Shown here: positions 47,196 through 56,545 of the stretch, piece by piece
Layout: every line of letters starts with the position of its first letter
How positions within the stretch are numbered: position 1 is the first letter of the stretch
Source: Bacteroidales bacterium
GTDB taxonomy: Bacteria > Bacteroidota > Bacteroidia > Bacteroidales > Lentimicrobiaceae
Reading direction: 5' to 3'
Length of the DNA stretch: 64,000 nt
NCBI GenBank assembly: GCA_016709025.1
Contig: JADJEQ010000019.1
Coordinates: forward strand, 202,984 to 266,983
Notes under the pieces: model-generated
What the model saw: the letters and a program-made list of their open reading frames with translations, nothing else
What the model was told of the DNA's origin: nothing
Database searches by the model: none
Made by a program: the position numbers and the translations under genes

Positions 47196-47783
47196 ATGAA
47201 AACAAAAGTAATTGTCACCCTGACTTTCTTAGCAATGTTAACGCTGAGCGGTATAGCCCAGGAGAGTGAAAAAAGATTCGGATTCGAACTCAGTACCGGA
47301 GCCTCAGTAGCTACCAGCAAACCGGGAGATGCCGAAATGAATACCGGAGTCGGGATTGAAGGCATTTTCCACTACCGTTTTATGCCATACACCGGCGTAT
47401 ATGCCGGCTGGGGCTGGAACAAATTCTCATCAGACAACTCATTTGCCGGTTTAAATGCGGACTTTGAAGAAACCGGATATGTGTTTGGGTTGCAGTTTAA
47501 ACACCCCATCGGAAGTCTGCCGCTCTCCTACTACGTGCGCGCAGCCGGTTTATACAACCACATAGAAATTGAAAATGAAGAAGGTGATGTTAAGTATAAC
47601 AGCGGACATGGAATGGGCTGGCAACTGGCCGGTGGTTTGGATGTGGACCTGGGTAAAAACTGGAGTCTGACGCCAGGTATAAAGTTCAACTCCCTGAGCA
47701 GAGATATAGATTTTGAAGGGGCTGATGAACAGATGGATTTCAATTACCTTTCATTCAGGGTAGGCATACTGAAAAAATTCTAG
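47196..47783 (+). CDS. Outer-membrane beta-barrel protein (OmpW/OprF-like size)
   Basis: 195 residues: signal peptide (MKTKVIVTLTFLAMLTLSGIAQ), then about eight amphipathic strands (FGFELSTGASVAT, YTGVYAGWGWNKF, ending FRVGILKKF). This fits small 8-strand porin-like barrels. Function unknown. A hairpin lies just after the stop. Confidence 0.82.
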   Translation: MKTKVIVTLTFLAMLTLSGIAQESEKRFGFELSTGASVATSKPGDAEMNTGVGIEGIFHYRFMPYTGVYAGWGWNKFSSDNSFAGLNADFEETGYVFGLQFKHPIGSLPLSYYVRAAGLYNHIEIENEEGDVKYNSGHGMGWQLAGGLDVDLGKNWSLTPGIKFNSLSRDIDFEGADEQMDFNYLSFRVGILKKF

Positions 47784-47794
47784 GATGATTCAAT

Positions 47795-47830
47795 AAGGCA
47801 GCAAATAAGCAGGTATTTGCTGCCTTTCCG
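47795..47830 (+). terminator. Hairpin after the barrel gene
   Basis: AAGGCAGCAAATA and TATTTGCTGCCTT form a perfect 13-base stem around a six-base loop; only a short T-stretch follows. Confidence 0.6.
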
Positions 47831-48032
47831 GTTCAGGTGTATACCTTCCGGATGCAGGCTTAAACGAATTGTCCGGGTGGTAAAAATGATTTCTGTATTC
47901 ATTTCAATAATGGGGTTCTTTGTTTGATACCAATCTGATTGCCAGCCGGAAATCACCTGGTATCAATCTTCTTTTTGACTTTTCGGAGCGGACACATATT
48001 TTGAAGCTATATTTGACAGACCAATTCAGTGG

Positions 48033-49121
48033 ATGATGTTTTTCAGGCAGATACATAACTATTTCCCTTTTAAGCGGCTTTTCTTTCTGCTTTTTGGATT
48101 ATCCATCGGGATCCAGTTAATTGTTATTGGCTACAACCATCTGTCCGGGTATTATATTCTGAGTGGATATCTGCACTTTATTCTGCGCCTGATCAGGGGC
48201 GTAATACTCAGTCTCGCCGGCGCCTTTCTGATAGCCTACCCTGACCTTTACATTATCCGCTATTTTAACCGGATTGCTCCCTGGGGAAAAAGGATTGCAA
48301 TGCGTCTGACTTTGCAAATCAGTTTTGCTGTTATAATTGCGGGCCTGGTATCAATGGCTGTTACTTTTTCCGCTCATTCGATTTCGCCTTACCATGAAGA
48401 ACTGGCCGGCGTTTTTATCAATAATGCCCTGATTTTCGCAGTGGTTAATATCATGTTGATGGCTGTACTTGAAGGCTGGATCTATTATGTTGATAGCAAA
48501 CGGGCTACACAAATGGCGGAGGTACTAAAGGAGGAGCTGTCTCAGATACGGTTTGAAGTTCTGAAAAGTCAGATCAATCCACACTTTATGTTCAACAGCC
48601 TCAATGTTTTATCGGGGTTGATTGACAAAGACACGGTCAAGGCGCAGCAGTTTATCGACGAGTTTTCGCAGGTGTACCGTTATGTACTCGAAACCATTGA
48701 GCAGCCTGTCACCAGCCTGGGGAAGGAACTTGATTTCATGCAATCCTACCTCTTTCTGCAACAGATACGTTATGGTGAGAATCTTACATTCACTGTTAAT
48801 ATCCCCGCTGAACTACTTGAAAGGATGATGCCTCCCTTGTCATTGCAGGTAGTATTGGAAAATGCCATCAAGCATAACATTGTAAATGAGGCAAAACCAC
48901 TGAGGATTGAAATTTTCAATGAGGGGCACTTTCTGGTAGTAAAAAATAACCTCCAACCCAAAATTTCGGCCCCTGTTTCAACCGGTCTGGGACTAAAGAA
49001 CCTGGTTAAAAGATACGCGTTGATTGCCAGCGGGGAACCGGAGTTCAGCGTAGAAACCTGTTATTATATCGCCAGACTACCGTTAATAAATACCGATGCC
49101 GATGAACGTATTAATCGTTGA
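48033..49121 (+). CDS. LytS/YpdA-type sensor histidine kinase (second pair)
   Basis: 362 residues with four hydrophobic helices in the first ~150, then LKSQINPHFMFNSLNVLSG (phosphorylated His in NPHF, near 190) and the ATPase motifs LQVVLENAIKHN and GLGLKNL. The paralogue at 21695 has the same design. The gene overlaps its regulator by 20 bases (more if the upstream ATG at 49096 is used). A TATATTTG at 48008-48015 may be its -7 box, without a good -33. Confidence 0.9.
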   Translation: MMFFRQIHNYFPFKRLFFLLFGLSIGIQLIVIGYNHLSGYYILSGYLHFILRLIRGVILSLAGAFLIAYPDLYIIRYFNRIAPWGKRIAMRLTLQISFAVIIAGLVSMAVTFSAHSISPYHEELAGVFINNALIFAVVNIMLMAVLEGWIYYVDSKRATQMAEVLKEELSQIRFEVLKSQINPHFMFNSLNVLSGLIDKDTVKAQQFIDEFSQVYRYVLETIEQPVTSLGKELDFMQSYLFLQQIRYGENLTFTVNIPAELLERMMPPLSLQVVLENAIKHNIVNEAKPLRIEIFNEGHFLVVKNNLQPKISAPVSTGLGLKNLVKRYALIASGEPEFSVETCYYIARLPLINTDADERINR

Positions 49122-49857
49122 AGATGAGCGTCTGGCTGCAGAGAAGCTGGAGCATATGATAAATGAGGTTGACCCGTTAATTAAGGTTATTGCCAGATGT
49201 GGTTCTATTAAAGAATCGGTAAAATGGCTGATGGAGCATACTGCCGACCTGATTTTTCTGGATATTCAATTATCTGATGGCATAAGTTTCAGCATTTTTG
49301 AGCAGGTAACCATAAACACACCCGTCATTTTTACCACCGCTTACGATCAATATGCCATCAGGGCTTTTCAGCTTAATAGCATCGCCTACCTGCTCAAGCC
49401 CATCCGTAAAAGTGACCTTGCTGAGAGTCTGAGAAAATACCAGAACCTGAAATCTGCCTTCACAATTGATTTTGACGCTTTGGTTGCAGGAATTCAGGGA
49501 CGCGAACCCGATTTCAAGAAAAGATTCCTGATTCAGATCGGGGAGAAAATCAGGAAGGTTGAAGTATCAGAAATCGCATATTTCTATGTGCTGGAGAAGG
49601 GAGTTTATCTGAAGACCTTCACAGGAAACTCCTATCCGGTGGAATTTACGCTTGATAGACTTGAGTCCATACTAAATCCTGAGAAATTCTTTCGGATAAA
49701 CCGGAAATACGTGGTGAATATGGATTCGATAGCCAATATGGTTGCTTATTCACGTGGCCGGATCAAGCTGGAACTCAAACCAAAAACCGACGATGAATTT
49801 GATGCCATTGTGAGTGTTGACCGGTCGTCGGATTTTAAGAAATGGTTGAATAGCTGA
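49102..49857 (+). CDS. LytTR-family response regulator (second pair)
   Basis: 251 residues from MNVLIVEDER; the ATG six bases upstream adds Met-Pro, but the paralogue at 21698 starts at the equivalent of this Met. Receiver Asp54 in IFLDIQLSDG, switch region YLLKPIRKS, and a LytTR domain (~150-251; FRINRKYVVNM). The pair is paralogous to the one at 20949-22738. Confidence 0.9.
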   Translation: MNVLIVEDERLAAEKLEHMINEVDPLIKVIARCGSIKESVKWLMEHTADLIFLDIQLSDGISFSIFEQVTINTPVIFTTAYDQYAIRAFQLNSIAYLLKPIRKSDLAESLRKYQNLKSAFTIDFDALVAGIQGREPDFKKRFLIQIGEKIRKVEVSEIAYFYVLEKGVYLKTFTGNSYPVEFTLDRLESILNPEKFFRINRKYVVNMDSIANMVAYSRGRIKLELKPKTDDEFDAIVSVDRSSDFKKWLNS

Positions 49858-49859
49858 GG

Positions 49860-50440
49860 CCGGAGGCCCGAGGTCAGAGGTCAGAAGTCAGAAGTCGGAG
49901 GTCAGAAGTCGGAAGTCGGAAGTCGGAAGTCGGAGGTCAGAAGTCGGAGGTCGGAGGTCGAGGAAGGGAAGTAAGTAGTGAGAAAGAGAGGAAGAGAGCA
50001 AGTAACCAGTAACCAGCAACCAGCAACCAGCAACCAGCAACCAGTAACCAGTAACCAGAAGTAAGAAGAAGTAAGATGTTCGTCCCTCGTCTCTGTTCCC
50101 TTTTCGGATGTCGGAGGTCAGAAGTCAGATGTCAGAAACCAGCGACTAGAAACCAGAAACCAGCAACTAGTAACCAGTAACCAGCAACCAGTAACCAGCA
50201 ACCAGCAACCAGCAACCAGCAACCAGAAGTAAGAAGTAGGAGGTAAGAAGTAAGAAGAAGTAAGATGTTCGTCCCTCGTCTCTGTTCCCTTTTCGGATGT
50301 CGGAGGTCAGAAGTCAGATGTCAGAAACCAGCGACTAGAAACCAGAAACCAGCGACTAGTAACCAGTAACCAGCAACCAGTAACCAGTAACCAGTAACCA
50401 GCAACGAGCAACCAGTGACCAAAGCAAGAAGTAAGAATAT
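49860..50440. repeat. Long heptad-repeat block with a 133-base internal duplication
   Basis: No gene. GAAGTCG/GAGGTCA units (49868-49965), AACCAGY units (50000-50058, 50140-50227, 50340-50415), and GAAGTAA units between. A segment of about 133 bases starting GTAAGAAGAAGTAAGATG occurs at 50061 and again at 50250, an offset of 189 bases, which is 27 heptads. CGTCCCN heptads continue at 50454-50482, just before the aminotransferase start. Confidence 0.85.
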
Positions 50441-50531
50441 GGATAAGTCAGTTTCGTCCCCCGTCCCACGCCCCTCGTCCCTTGAAGAAATTGTTAACGG
50501 AAAACTGATAAACAACCAAAAACACTTTATT

Positions 50532-51707
50532 ATGAACAACATCATCTGGTCAACAGGCCACCTGCTGAAAGCCGGCAATATTACTGATTCAGACAATTGC
50601 TATCTCTATGATACGAATGGTAAACGTTTCATTGATCTCGAGTCCGGGGTCTGGTGCACCGGCCTGGGGCATAACAACAAACGGATCAACAAGGTCATCA
50701 CAGATCAAATCAATAAAATTACCCATACCGGTTTTTGTTATTGTCATCCTGTGATTGAGGAAGTTGCAAAAAAGATATTGGAGATCAACCATATGGAGGG
50801 TGGTAAATGCGAATTTCTGTGCTCTGGAAGCGAAGCCGTGGAGTATGGAATGCGCATCGCCAGAGTGTTGAGCAATAAACCGCTTGCACTCGCATTTTCC
50901 GATTCTTATTTTGGTTCATATGGCGATGCGGCCGTTAAAAGCGATGATAAATGGTTTGTTTACGACCGCTTACATTGCTCCTGTGCCCGTGATGGCAATG
51001 GATGCACCGGGGATTGCGAAGAGTTCAGCAAAATACCTTTCAGTGAAATTGGAATCTTCCTGTTGGAGCCAGGCAGTTCATCCGGATTGGTCAGATTTGC
51101 CCATCCGCGTTTAATCGGAAAAATTGCTGAAAGAATCAAGGAGAATGGTGGTTTGATCATGTCGAATGAAATCACCACCGGTATCGGCAGAACCGGTAAA
51201 TGGTTTGGATACCAGCACTATAACCTTCAGCCGGATATCGTTGCCATGGGCAAAGGGCTCGGCAACGGTTATCCGGTGAGTGCCACAGCCATTTCAAAAG
51301 CCACTGCCGGCAAGCTTTTTCCGGATTTCCATTATTCCCAGTCGCACCAGAACGATCCATTGGGCGTCGTGGTGGCCGGCGAAGTGATCGACATCATCAT
51401 GGAAAACGACCTGATCATGGAATCAGCAGAAAAAGGCAAATATCTGAAAGAGAATCTCCTCGGGTTAAAAGAGGAGTTTCCGCTCATCCGTGAAGTCCGT
51501 GGCAAGGGCATGATGCTGGCCATTGAACTGACCGGGAATGCCACACTTATTTATGAAGCTTTGCTGGAGCGGGGATTTATTGCGGGAAGGCGGCTCAATG
51601 GCGAAGTACTGCGTTTAGACCCTGCATTCACGATTGAAAAAGAGACACTGGATCAATTTCTGTCATCGCTTCGTGAAATCCTGAGCGATCTGAACGAATT
51701 AAAATAA
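50532..51707 (+). CDS. Class III aminotransferase with atypical PLP pocket and Cys-rich insert
   Basis: 391 residues from MNNIIWSTGH; an in-frame extension to 50415 is made of repeat sequence and is not part of the protein. Fold-type I class III features: CSGSEAVEYGMRIAR (~97), PLP lysine Lys241 in VAMGKGLGNGYP and GRTGKWFGYQHY. The Asp that normally contacts the pyridine nitrogen (DEVQTG) is Asn212 in SNEITTG. A short loop carries four cysteines, CSCARDGNGCTGDC (149-162). The substrate cannot be named; acetylornithine-like transamination is a default guess. Stands alone, followed by a beta-propeller gene. Confidence 0.78.
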   Translation: MNNIIWSTGHLLKAGNITDSDNCYLYDTNGKRFIDLESGVWCTGLGHNNKRINKVITDQINKITHTGFCYCHPVIEEVAKKILEINHMEGGKCEFLCSGSEAVEYGMRIARVLSNKPLALAFSDSYFGSYGDAAVKSDDKWFVYDRLHCSCARDGNGCTGDCEEFSKIPFSEIGIFLLEPGSSSGLVRFAHPRLIGKIAERIKENGGLIMSNEITTGIGRTGKWFGYQHYNLQPDIVAMGKGLGNGYPVSATAISKATAGKLFPDFHYSQSHQNDPLGVVVAGEVIDIIMENDLIMESAEKGKYLKENLLGLKEEFPLIREVRGKGMMLAIELTGNATLIYEALLERGFIAGRRLNGEVLRLDPAFTIEKETLDQFLSSLREILSDLNELK

Positions 51708-51764
51708 ACCAGGAAAGTACTTTAAAAGATGTTGCCAAACTCAAACCCCCAAGTAGTCTAAAAC

Positions 51765-52949
51765 ATGAAAAAGCCTGTATCCCTCATGATATTGATGATT
51801 TTCTCTATCATCGTTTATTCACAAGGCCTGAAGGAGAAATGGATTTTTAAAACCAACGGCAGGATTTATGGCAGCCCTGCTATTTCTGCCAATGCCGTTT
51901 TGTTTGGAAGTGGAGACAGTTGCTTTTACTCTGTGGATAAATTAAGCGGGAATCAGAATTGGGCATTCCGAACCAATGGACCGGTTCATTCTGATCCGGC
52001 CGTTTCAGGCGATGCGGTAATTTTTGGAAGTGGCGATGGAAGCCTTTATTCTGTTGATATTCATACCGGAAAGCTGATCTGGAAATTCGCTTCGGAAGGC
52101 GAAAAGATGCTGGATATGTGGGATTACTACCTCTCATCTCCGAAAGTCAGCCAGGGTGTCGTTTTCTGGGGCAGTGGCGATGGACACCTGTACGCACTTG
52201 ATTGTCAGAATGGTAAACCAACCTGGAAATTCAAGTCAGGTGGAATCATCCATGCCACACCAGCCATTGAAAAAGGGCTAGTCTATTTCGGCGATTATGC
52301 CGGTAACTTTTATGCATTGAATGCTGAAAACGGATTGCCAGTCTGGCAGTTCCGGACAGTCGGTGATCTGTATTTCCCAAACGGGGAGGTTCAGAAAGGT
52401 GCCATCGTTGACAGCGGAACCGTTTACTTCGGTAGCCGCGATTACAACATCTATGCGCTCGACGTTAAAACCGGTCGTGGAAAATGGAATATGAAGGAGG
52501 CAGGTAGCTGGATAATCGCCACTCCGTTCGTTTATAACAAAAATATATACTTCGGGACATCCGACACCCACAGATTCTATTGCCTGCGAAAGGCCGATGG
52601 CAAGGTCATATGGCAAATTCCATTGCCCATGCGGGTTTATGGTTCAGCTGTCGTTCATAACAACGTTCTATGGTTTGGGTGTTTCGATGGTAAACTCAGG
52701 GGTGTTGATCCCTTGACGGGTGAACTCAACTATGAATACCAAACCCGGGGCTCAAAAGAAAACTATCCGAGTGTTTATGGTGATGACGGAAAGTTCAGGA
52801 AAGATTTTGAACTCTATGGAAAAGATTACCTTGAGTCAGAGCGAACCATTCACAGCCTGGGCTCAATCCTTTCCACACCGGTGATTGATAACAATATCCT
52901 TTTCTTTGGCAGCTCCGACGGTGGGTTGTATGCGATCATCATAGAATAA
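51765..52949 (+). CDS. Exported PQQ-like beta-propeller protein
   Basis: 394 residues with a signal peptide (MKKPVSLMILMIFSIIVYSQG). About seven repeats of the PQQ-propeller type follow, each with a GSGDG(S/H)LYALD-like core, e.g. FGSGDGSLYSVDIHTG and WGSGDGHLYALDCQNG. These resemble BamB/alcohol-dehydrogenase propellers but lack catalytic or PQQ-chelating residues that I could identify. Likely a periplasmic scaffold or binding protein. Confidence 0.85.
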   Translation: MKKPVSLMILMIFSIIVYSQGLKEKWIFKTNGRIYGSPAISANAVLFGSGDSCFYSVDKLSGNQNWAFRTNGPVHSDPAVSGDAVIFGSGDGSLYSVDIHTGKLIWKFASEGEKMLDMWDYYLSSPKVSQGVVFWGSGDGHLYALDCQNGKPTWKFKSGGIIHATPAIEKGLVYFGDYAGNFYALNAENGLPVWQFRTVGDLYFPNGEVQKGAIVDSGTVYFGSRDYNIYALDVKTGRGKWNMKEAGSWIIATPFVYNKNIYFGTSDTHRFYCLRKADGKVIWQIPLPMRVYGSAVVHNNVLWFGCFDGKLRGVDPLTGELNYEYQTRGSKENYPSVYGDDGKFRKDFELYGKDYLESERTIHSLGSILSTPVIDNNILFFGSSDGGLYAIIIE

Positions 52950-53116
52950 TATGCAAAAGCCGGAAATAACCGGTCAATTTCTGAAGGCTCTGATCCGGCA
53001 AGTATCAGGGCAGATACCCGGCAGTATAGGTTGATTTCAGGCTTTTCGGTAAAAAAGACTGTTAAGGAGACCTTTTCAGATCATTTGCAGGGCAGCTACA
53101 TTAAAACATCAATAAA

Positions 53117-54001
53117 ATGGATGATCTTAAAAGAAGTATTGACACACAGATTGAATCCAATCAGGGGAAAAATCTTTTTCATGAAGCGGCCACTCAAACT
53201 CTTCAATTCGTACAAGGCACCATCAGGGCCATTGAATCTATTAGTGGCCTATCGGATGAGCAGGTAAGCGTACTGATTGAATATGCTTCCGATAAAGCCC
53301 TCCGGGAATTTTGCAGGATAAACCAGTACTTTACATTTAATTCTGTGGCAAGACAGGAACTAAGGAGCATTTATACGGAACTGTTTCTTAACATTAAAAA
53401 TAAGAAAGCATCGGGCGATTCCATCCGTGAAGTCCATTTTCGTAACATTCAACAATGGCTGCAACAAACCAACCCGTGTGCTGAAAAATTGTATCTTTCC
53501 GGGGATGAGGATCTACAGGCGATCCCCTGCGCTGAATACAGTGCAGCAATTCAGGTAGAAATACTTCAGATGGATCTCTCCTGCATCATGGAACCAGTGC
53601 TGGATATTGGTTGTGGCCGGCATGGCAATCTGGTGAAATGCCTGCGGGATAAGGGTTTGGAAGCGTACGGTTTCGACCGCCTGCCCGATGGCCTGCCTTA
53701 CCTGACTTCGGCCGACTGGCTTGAATTCCAGTATGGAGTGTCAAAATGGGGTACCATCGTCAGTCATCTCGGATTTTCCAACCATTTTCATCACCATCAT
53801 TTAAGGGAGGATGGAGATTTTGTCAGATATGCGGAAAAATACATGGAAATACTTGGTTCACTAAAACAGGGAGGGAGTTTCCATTATGCACCGGGATTGC
53901 AGTTTATTGAAGCCCATCTGAACAGGGATTTATATGGGTTGTCGGAACAGCCTTTCGGGAATGAGAGGTATAAATCAATAATGATCATAAGGTTATATTA
54001 A
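53117..54001 (+). CDS. SAM-dependent methyltransferase-like protein
   Basis: 294 residues. The N-terminal half (~1-145) is helical without a recognised domain. The C-terminal half has a class I methyltransferase motif I, VLDIGCGRHGNLVKCL (~165-180), and an acidic end of strand beta2 (AYGFDR). Motifs further on are weak, and a His-rich NHFHHHHLRE lies at ~222. Substrate unknown. The start is preceded by AAAATAAA without Shine-Dalgarno. It is intact and stands alone. Confidence 0.7.
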   Translation: MDDLKRSIDTQIESNQGKNLFHEAATQTLQFVQGTIRAIESISGLSDEQVSVLIEYASDKALREFCRINQYFTFNSVARQELRSIYTELFLNIKNKKASGDSIREVHFRNIQQWLQQTNPCAEKLYLSGDEDLQAIPCAEYSAAIQVEILQMDLSCIMEPVLDIGCGRHGNLVKCLRDKGLEAYGFDRLPDGLPYLTSADWLEFQYGVSKWGTIVSHLGFSNHFHHHHLREDGDFVRYAEKYMEILGSLKQGGSFHYAPGLQFIEAHLNRDLYGLSEQPFGNERYKSIMIIRLY

Positions 54002-54288
54002 TTCACATGTTCTTTCTTTTTAGATGCTTTCTGGTGTATATATTCTACAAACAACCTGTTTCCGGGAAGGCATTAAAATTATAACCTAAACTAAACCGGA
54101 TTGATTGGTCTGCTTTCAGGTTATAAATCAGATAGCTTTTTTGTCTATTGACTACTGTTCCCTGGTTTATGTTCTTCCTCAACAAAAAACTTAAGCAAAC
54201 TCAATTCCCGGCTTGTATTCGGCGATGCCGGTTTTCTTGCAGGGTATCGAAGGCAGGTGTAATTTTGCAGCATCAAATTAAACTGAAA

Positions 54289-54705
54289 ATGAAACAAACC
54301 ATAAATACTTCCTGGAACGGCAACATGCAGTTCGACGCGTTGGTTGGCGATCACCATGTTATCATGGATGCCAGTGCTGAAGTTGGCGGCAGCAACGCCG
54401 GAGCCAGGCCAAAAGCACTCATGCTGGCCTCGCTTGCAGGCTGCACAGGAATGGATGTCATCTCCATCCTGAAGAAAATGCGCATTGAACCAAAGACCTT
54501 CAACATAATCATTGAAGCCGAACTCACCGAAGAGCATCCCAAACACTACAGCGGCATGCATCTTATTTATGAATTTTCAGGCGAAGGCCTGGATGAGGAA
54601 AAGCTAAAGAAAGCCATTGATCTTTCCCAGGACAGGTATTGTGGTGTATCGGCGGTTTACCGCAAGGCCATGCCACTTACCTACGAGGTCAGGATTCTGG
54701 GATAG
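54289..54705 (+). CDS. OsmC-family peroxidase-like protein
   Basis: 138 residues starting MKQTINTSWN; a longer frame to 54148 is not supported. Two OsmC cysteines are in place: Cys52 in LAGCTGMDV and Cys118 in DRYCGVSAV. OsmC/Ohr proteins reduce organic hydroperoxides with thiol donors. The YhfA-like subgroup (short, SQDRYCGVS) fits better than Ohr. It is the first member of the thiol-redox group in this part of the window. Confidence 0.9.
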   Translation: MKQTINTSWNGNMQFDALVGDHHVIMDASAEVGGSNAGARPKALMLASLAGCTGMDVISILKKMRIEPKTFNIIIEAELTEEHPKHYSGMHLIYEFSGEGLDEEKLKKAIDLSQDRYCGVSAVYRKAMPLTYEVRILG

Positions 54706-54711
54706 GAGAAC

Positions 54712-54760
54712 AGACAAGGAGACGTGGGGACAAGGGGACAAGGAGAAGGATGGAGAAAAA
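54712..54760. repeat. ACAAGGGG-type repeat
   Basis: Degenerate 8-base units (ACAAGGAG, ACGTGGGG, ACAAGGGG) follow the OsmC stop directly, the same family as at 9975 and 25933. Confidence 0.7.
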
Positions 54761-54912
54761 GCAAATCTTGTTTTCAAATTCACCTTCATTGACCCTTGAC
54801 TTCAATTCTGATAAAAAATCAAATTATCCGATTGTGTCTTTCTGTTTCTAAAAAGAGGGCAGTTCTTCTGAAACTAAAAAAATTAACATAAACAAACCAA
54901 AAAAACAAATAC

Positions 54913-55266
54913 TATGCTTTTACACAAACCTACACCATCTGATAACAGCTGCTGATCATCAGAAGCTTATCAACGAACACGAAAATGTAATGATCTGCCG
55001 TGGCCGATGGGCCCTATGTGTATTCCTGTTTACGGAATCATGGAAGACATTGAAAGTGAATATCCTCATGTTAAATTTGCCGATATGGAATTCGATAACC
55101 CTGAATCTCACGTAATCCGGAATGTGCCTGAAGTTCGTGGCTTTATGGGAATTCCTTTACCATGTATTACAAGAATGGCAAACTCGTAGCTACTTCAAGT
55201 ATTCAGAGTATGAGCCAGGTGAAAACCATCCTCGAAAAGGAGTTTGTACCGGTAACAGCCGGTTAA
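54913..55266 (+). pseudogene. Thioredoxin-like protein, frameshifted
   Basis: Read across three single-base shifts this is a thioredoxin-fold protein of about 117 residues: an N-terminal helix (HQKLINEHENV), an active-site region reading RGRW-PMCIPVYG, the ESEYPHVKFADMEFD strand, and the cis-Pro loop GFMGIPFTMYYKNGK. Restoring a lost base at about 55010 gives WCPMC (TGG TGC CCT ATG TGT). The other shifts are in T-runs at 54917-54920 and 55156-55158. Broken as given, probably by sequencing error since homopolymers are involved. Confidence 0.7.
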
Positions 55267-55269
55267 TCC

Positions 55270-55400
55270 GAAGTATGGAACGATGGAACGATGGAATGAC
55301 GGAATGATGGAATGATGGAATAATGGGAGGAGCTTACTTGCCTTCGGCAGGGAACAGGTTATTTGGAATGATGGAATAATGGAATCCAGCCTTACGGCTG
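55270..55400. repeat. ATGGAATG octamer repeat
   Basis: Tandem, slightly diverged 8-base units (ATGGAACG, ATGGAATG, ATGGAATA) at 55275-55330 and again about 55365-55385. The rest of the 55267-55583 gap holds no gene; a mirror ATTCCAACATTCCAATATTCC stretch at about 55518-55540 is the same unit in reverse orientation. Confidence 0.75.
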
Positions 55401-55583
55401 CTCGGGATGGAAGAATGAGGAATCACGAATGATTGTCAGAATTCATCTATTTCGGTCAGATCCCACTTTTTCATGCCCGGCCTCTCGCCCTTAGGGCAGA
55501 ACCAATGCTTGCCAACATTCCAACATTCCAATATTCCATCCATCCACTTCCCAAAGAAACCCAAAAATCTCAAATAACTCACA

Positions 55584-56509
55584 ATGACTGATTCAACTCA
55601 TTTCGATGCTATTGTAATAGGTGGAGGACCGGCAGGAATGACTGCCGGCATCTACCTCTCCCGTGCAAGGCTCAGTACCCTGATTGTTACGGACGGAGTT
55701 GCCGGAGGTCAGATGATTCTTACGCACGAAATTGCGAATTATCCAGGTGTTGAAAGCATTTCAGGCTACCAGCTCTCCAACATCATGAAAAAGCAAGCCA
55801 AATCGTTTGGCTGCGTTATCAAAGGGAGCACTTCTGTCGAAAGCCTCAACCTGGAACCTGATATCAAAGAGGTAACGCTTTCGGATGGGAAACCTACACA
55901 GCAGATTCAGTAATACTGACTCCCGGTGGACGTTCGCGCACGCTCGGGGTTGAAGGCGAAGCAAAATTCAAAGGCCGTGGTATTTCATATTGCGCTACCT
56001 GCGATGGAGACTTTTTTACCGGAAAGGAAATTGTTGTGGTTGGTGGCGGAAACTCAGCCCTCGAAGAAGCTGTTTCACTTACAAAATATGCCACCAAGGT
56101 TACCATTGTCCATCAGTTTGACCATTTCCAGGCATTTGAATACGCGGTGGAAGAGGCCAGATCCAATCCTAAAATCAACTTTATCATGGAGTCATCCATT
56201 GTGAAGTTTAGGGGAGACGATAAACTTGAAAGCGTAGACATCAAAAATTTGGTTACCAGTGAGATTCAGAACTTTAAAACCGATGGCGTGTTTATCTTTA
56301 TCGGCTATGTACCCAACACCGAATTCTTGAAAGGTCTGGTGAATATGAACCAGTGGAATGAAATCATTGTTGATGCGGATATGGCCACCAATATTCCGGG
56401 AGTTTATGCAGCCGGCGATTCAATTGTTAAACGTTACAGGCAGGTTACCACCGCCGTAGGCGATGCCACGATTGCCGCCCTGGCTGCATCCAATTATTAC
56501 ATCAACTGA
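55584..56509 (+). pseudogene. trxB: Thioredoxin reductase, frameshifted at a G-run
   Basis: FAD/NADPH enzyme that reduces thioredoxin. Part 1 (55584-~55887) has the FAD motif VIGGGPAGMTAG; part 2 has the redox motif CATC in SYCATCDGDFF, the NADPH motif VVGGGNSALEEA and the FAD-binding end PGVYAAGDS. The first frame stops at 55911, but inserting one G in the GGG at 55887-55889 restores TYTADSVILTPGGR. Thus a one-base loss in a homopolymer explains the break; combined length would be about 308 residues, right for TrxB. Thioredoxin gene follows after 36 bases. Confidence 0.85.
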
Positions 56510-56545
56510 AAACCAAAGAATTACACGAAACGCTAACACAATAAT

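Noticed and set aside
49860..50440. CRISPR array
   Set aside because: Units are 7 bases and tandem without spacers; no cas genes in the window.
53031..53267. Alternative frame overlapping the start of the methyltransferase gene
   Set aside because: It lies mostly inside the better-supported frame at 53117 and has no recognisable feature.
55584..56509. Programmed frameshift in trxB
   Set aside because: No slippery heptamer or downstream structure seen, trxB is not known to use one, and neighbouring genes show the same kind of homopolymer break.
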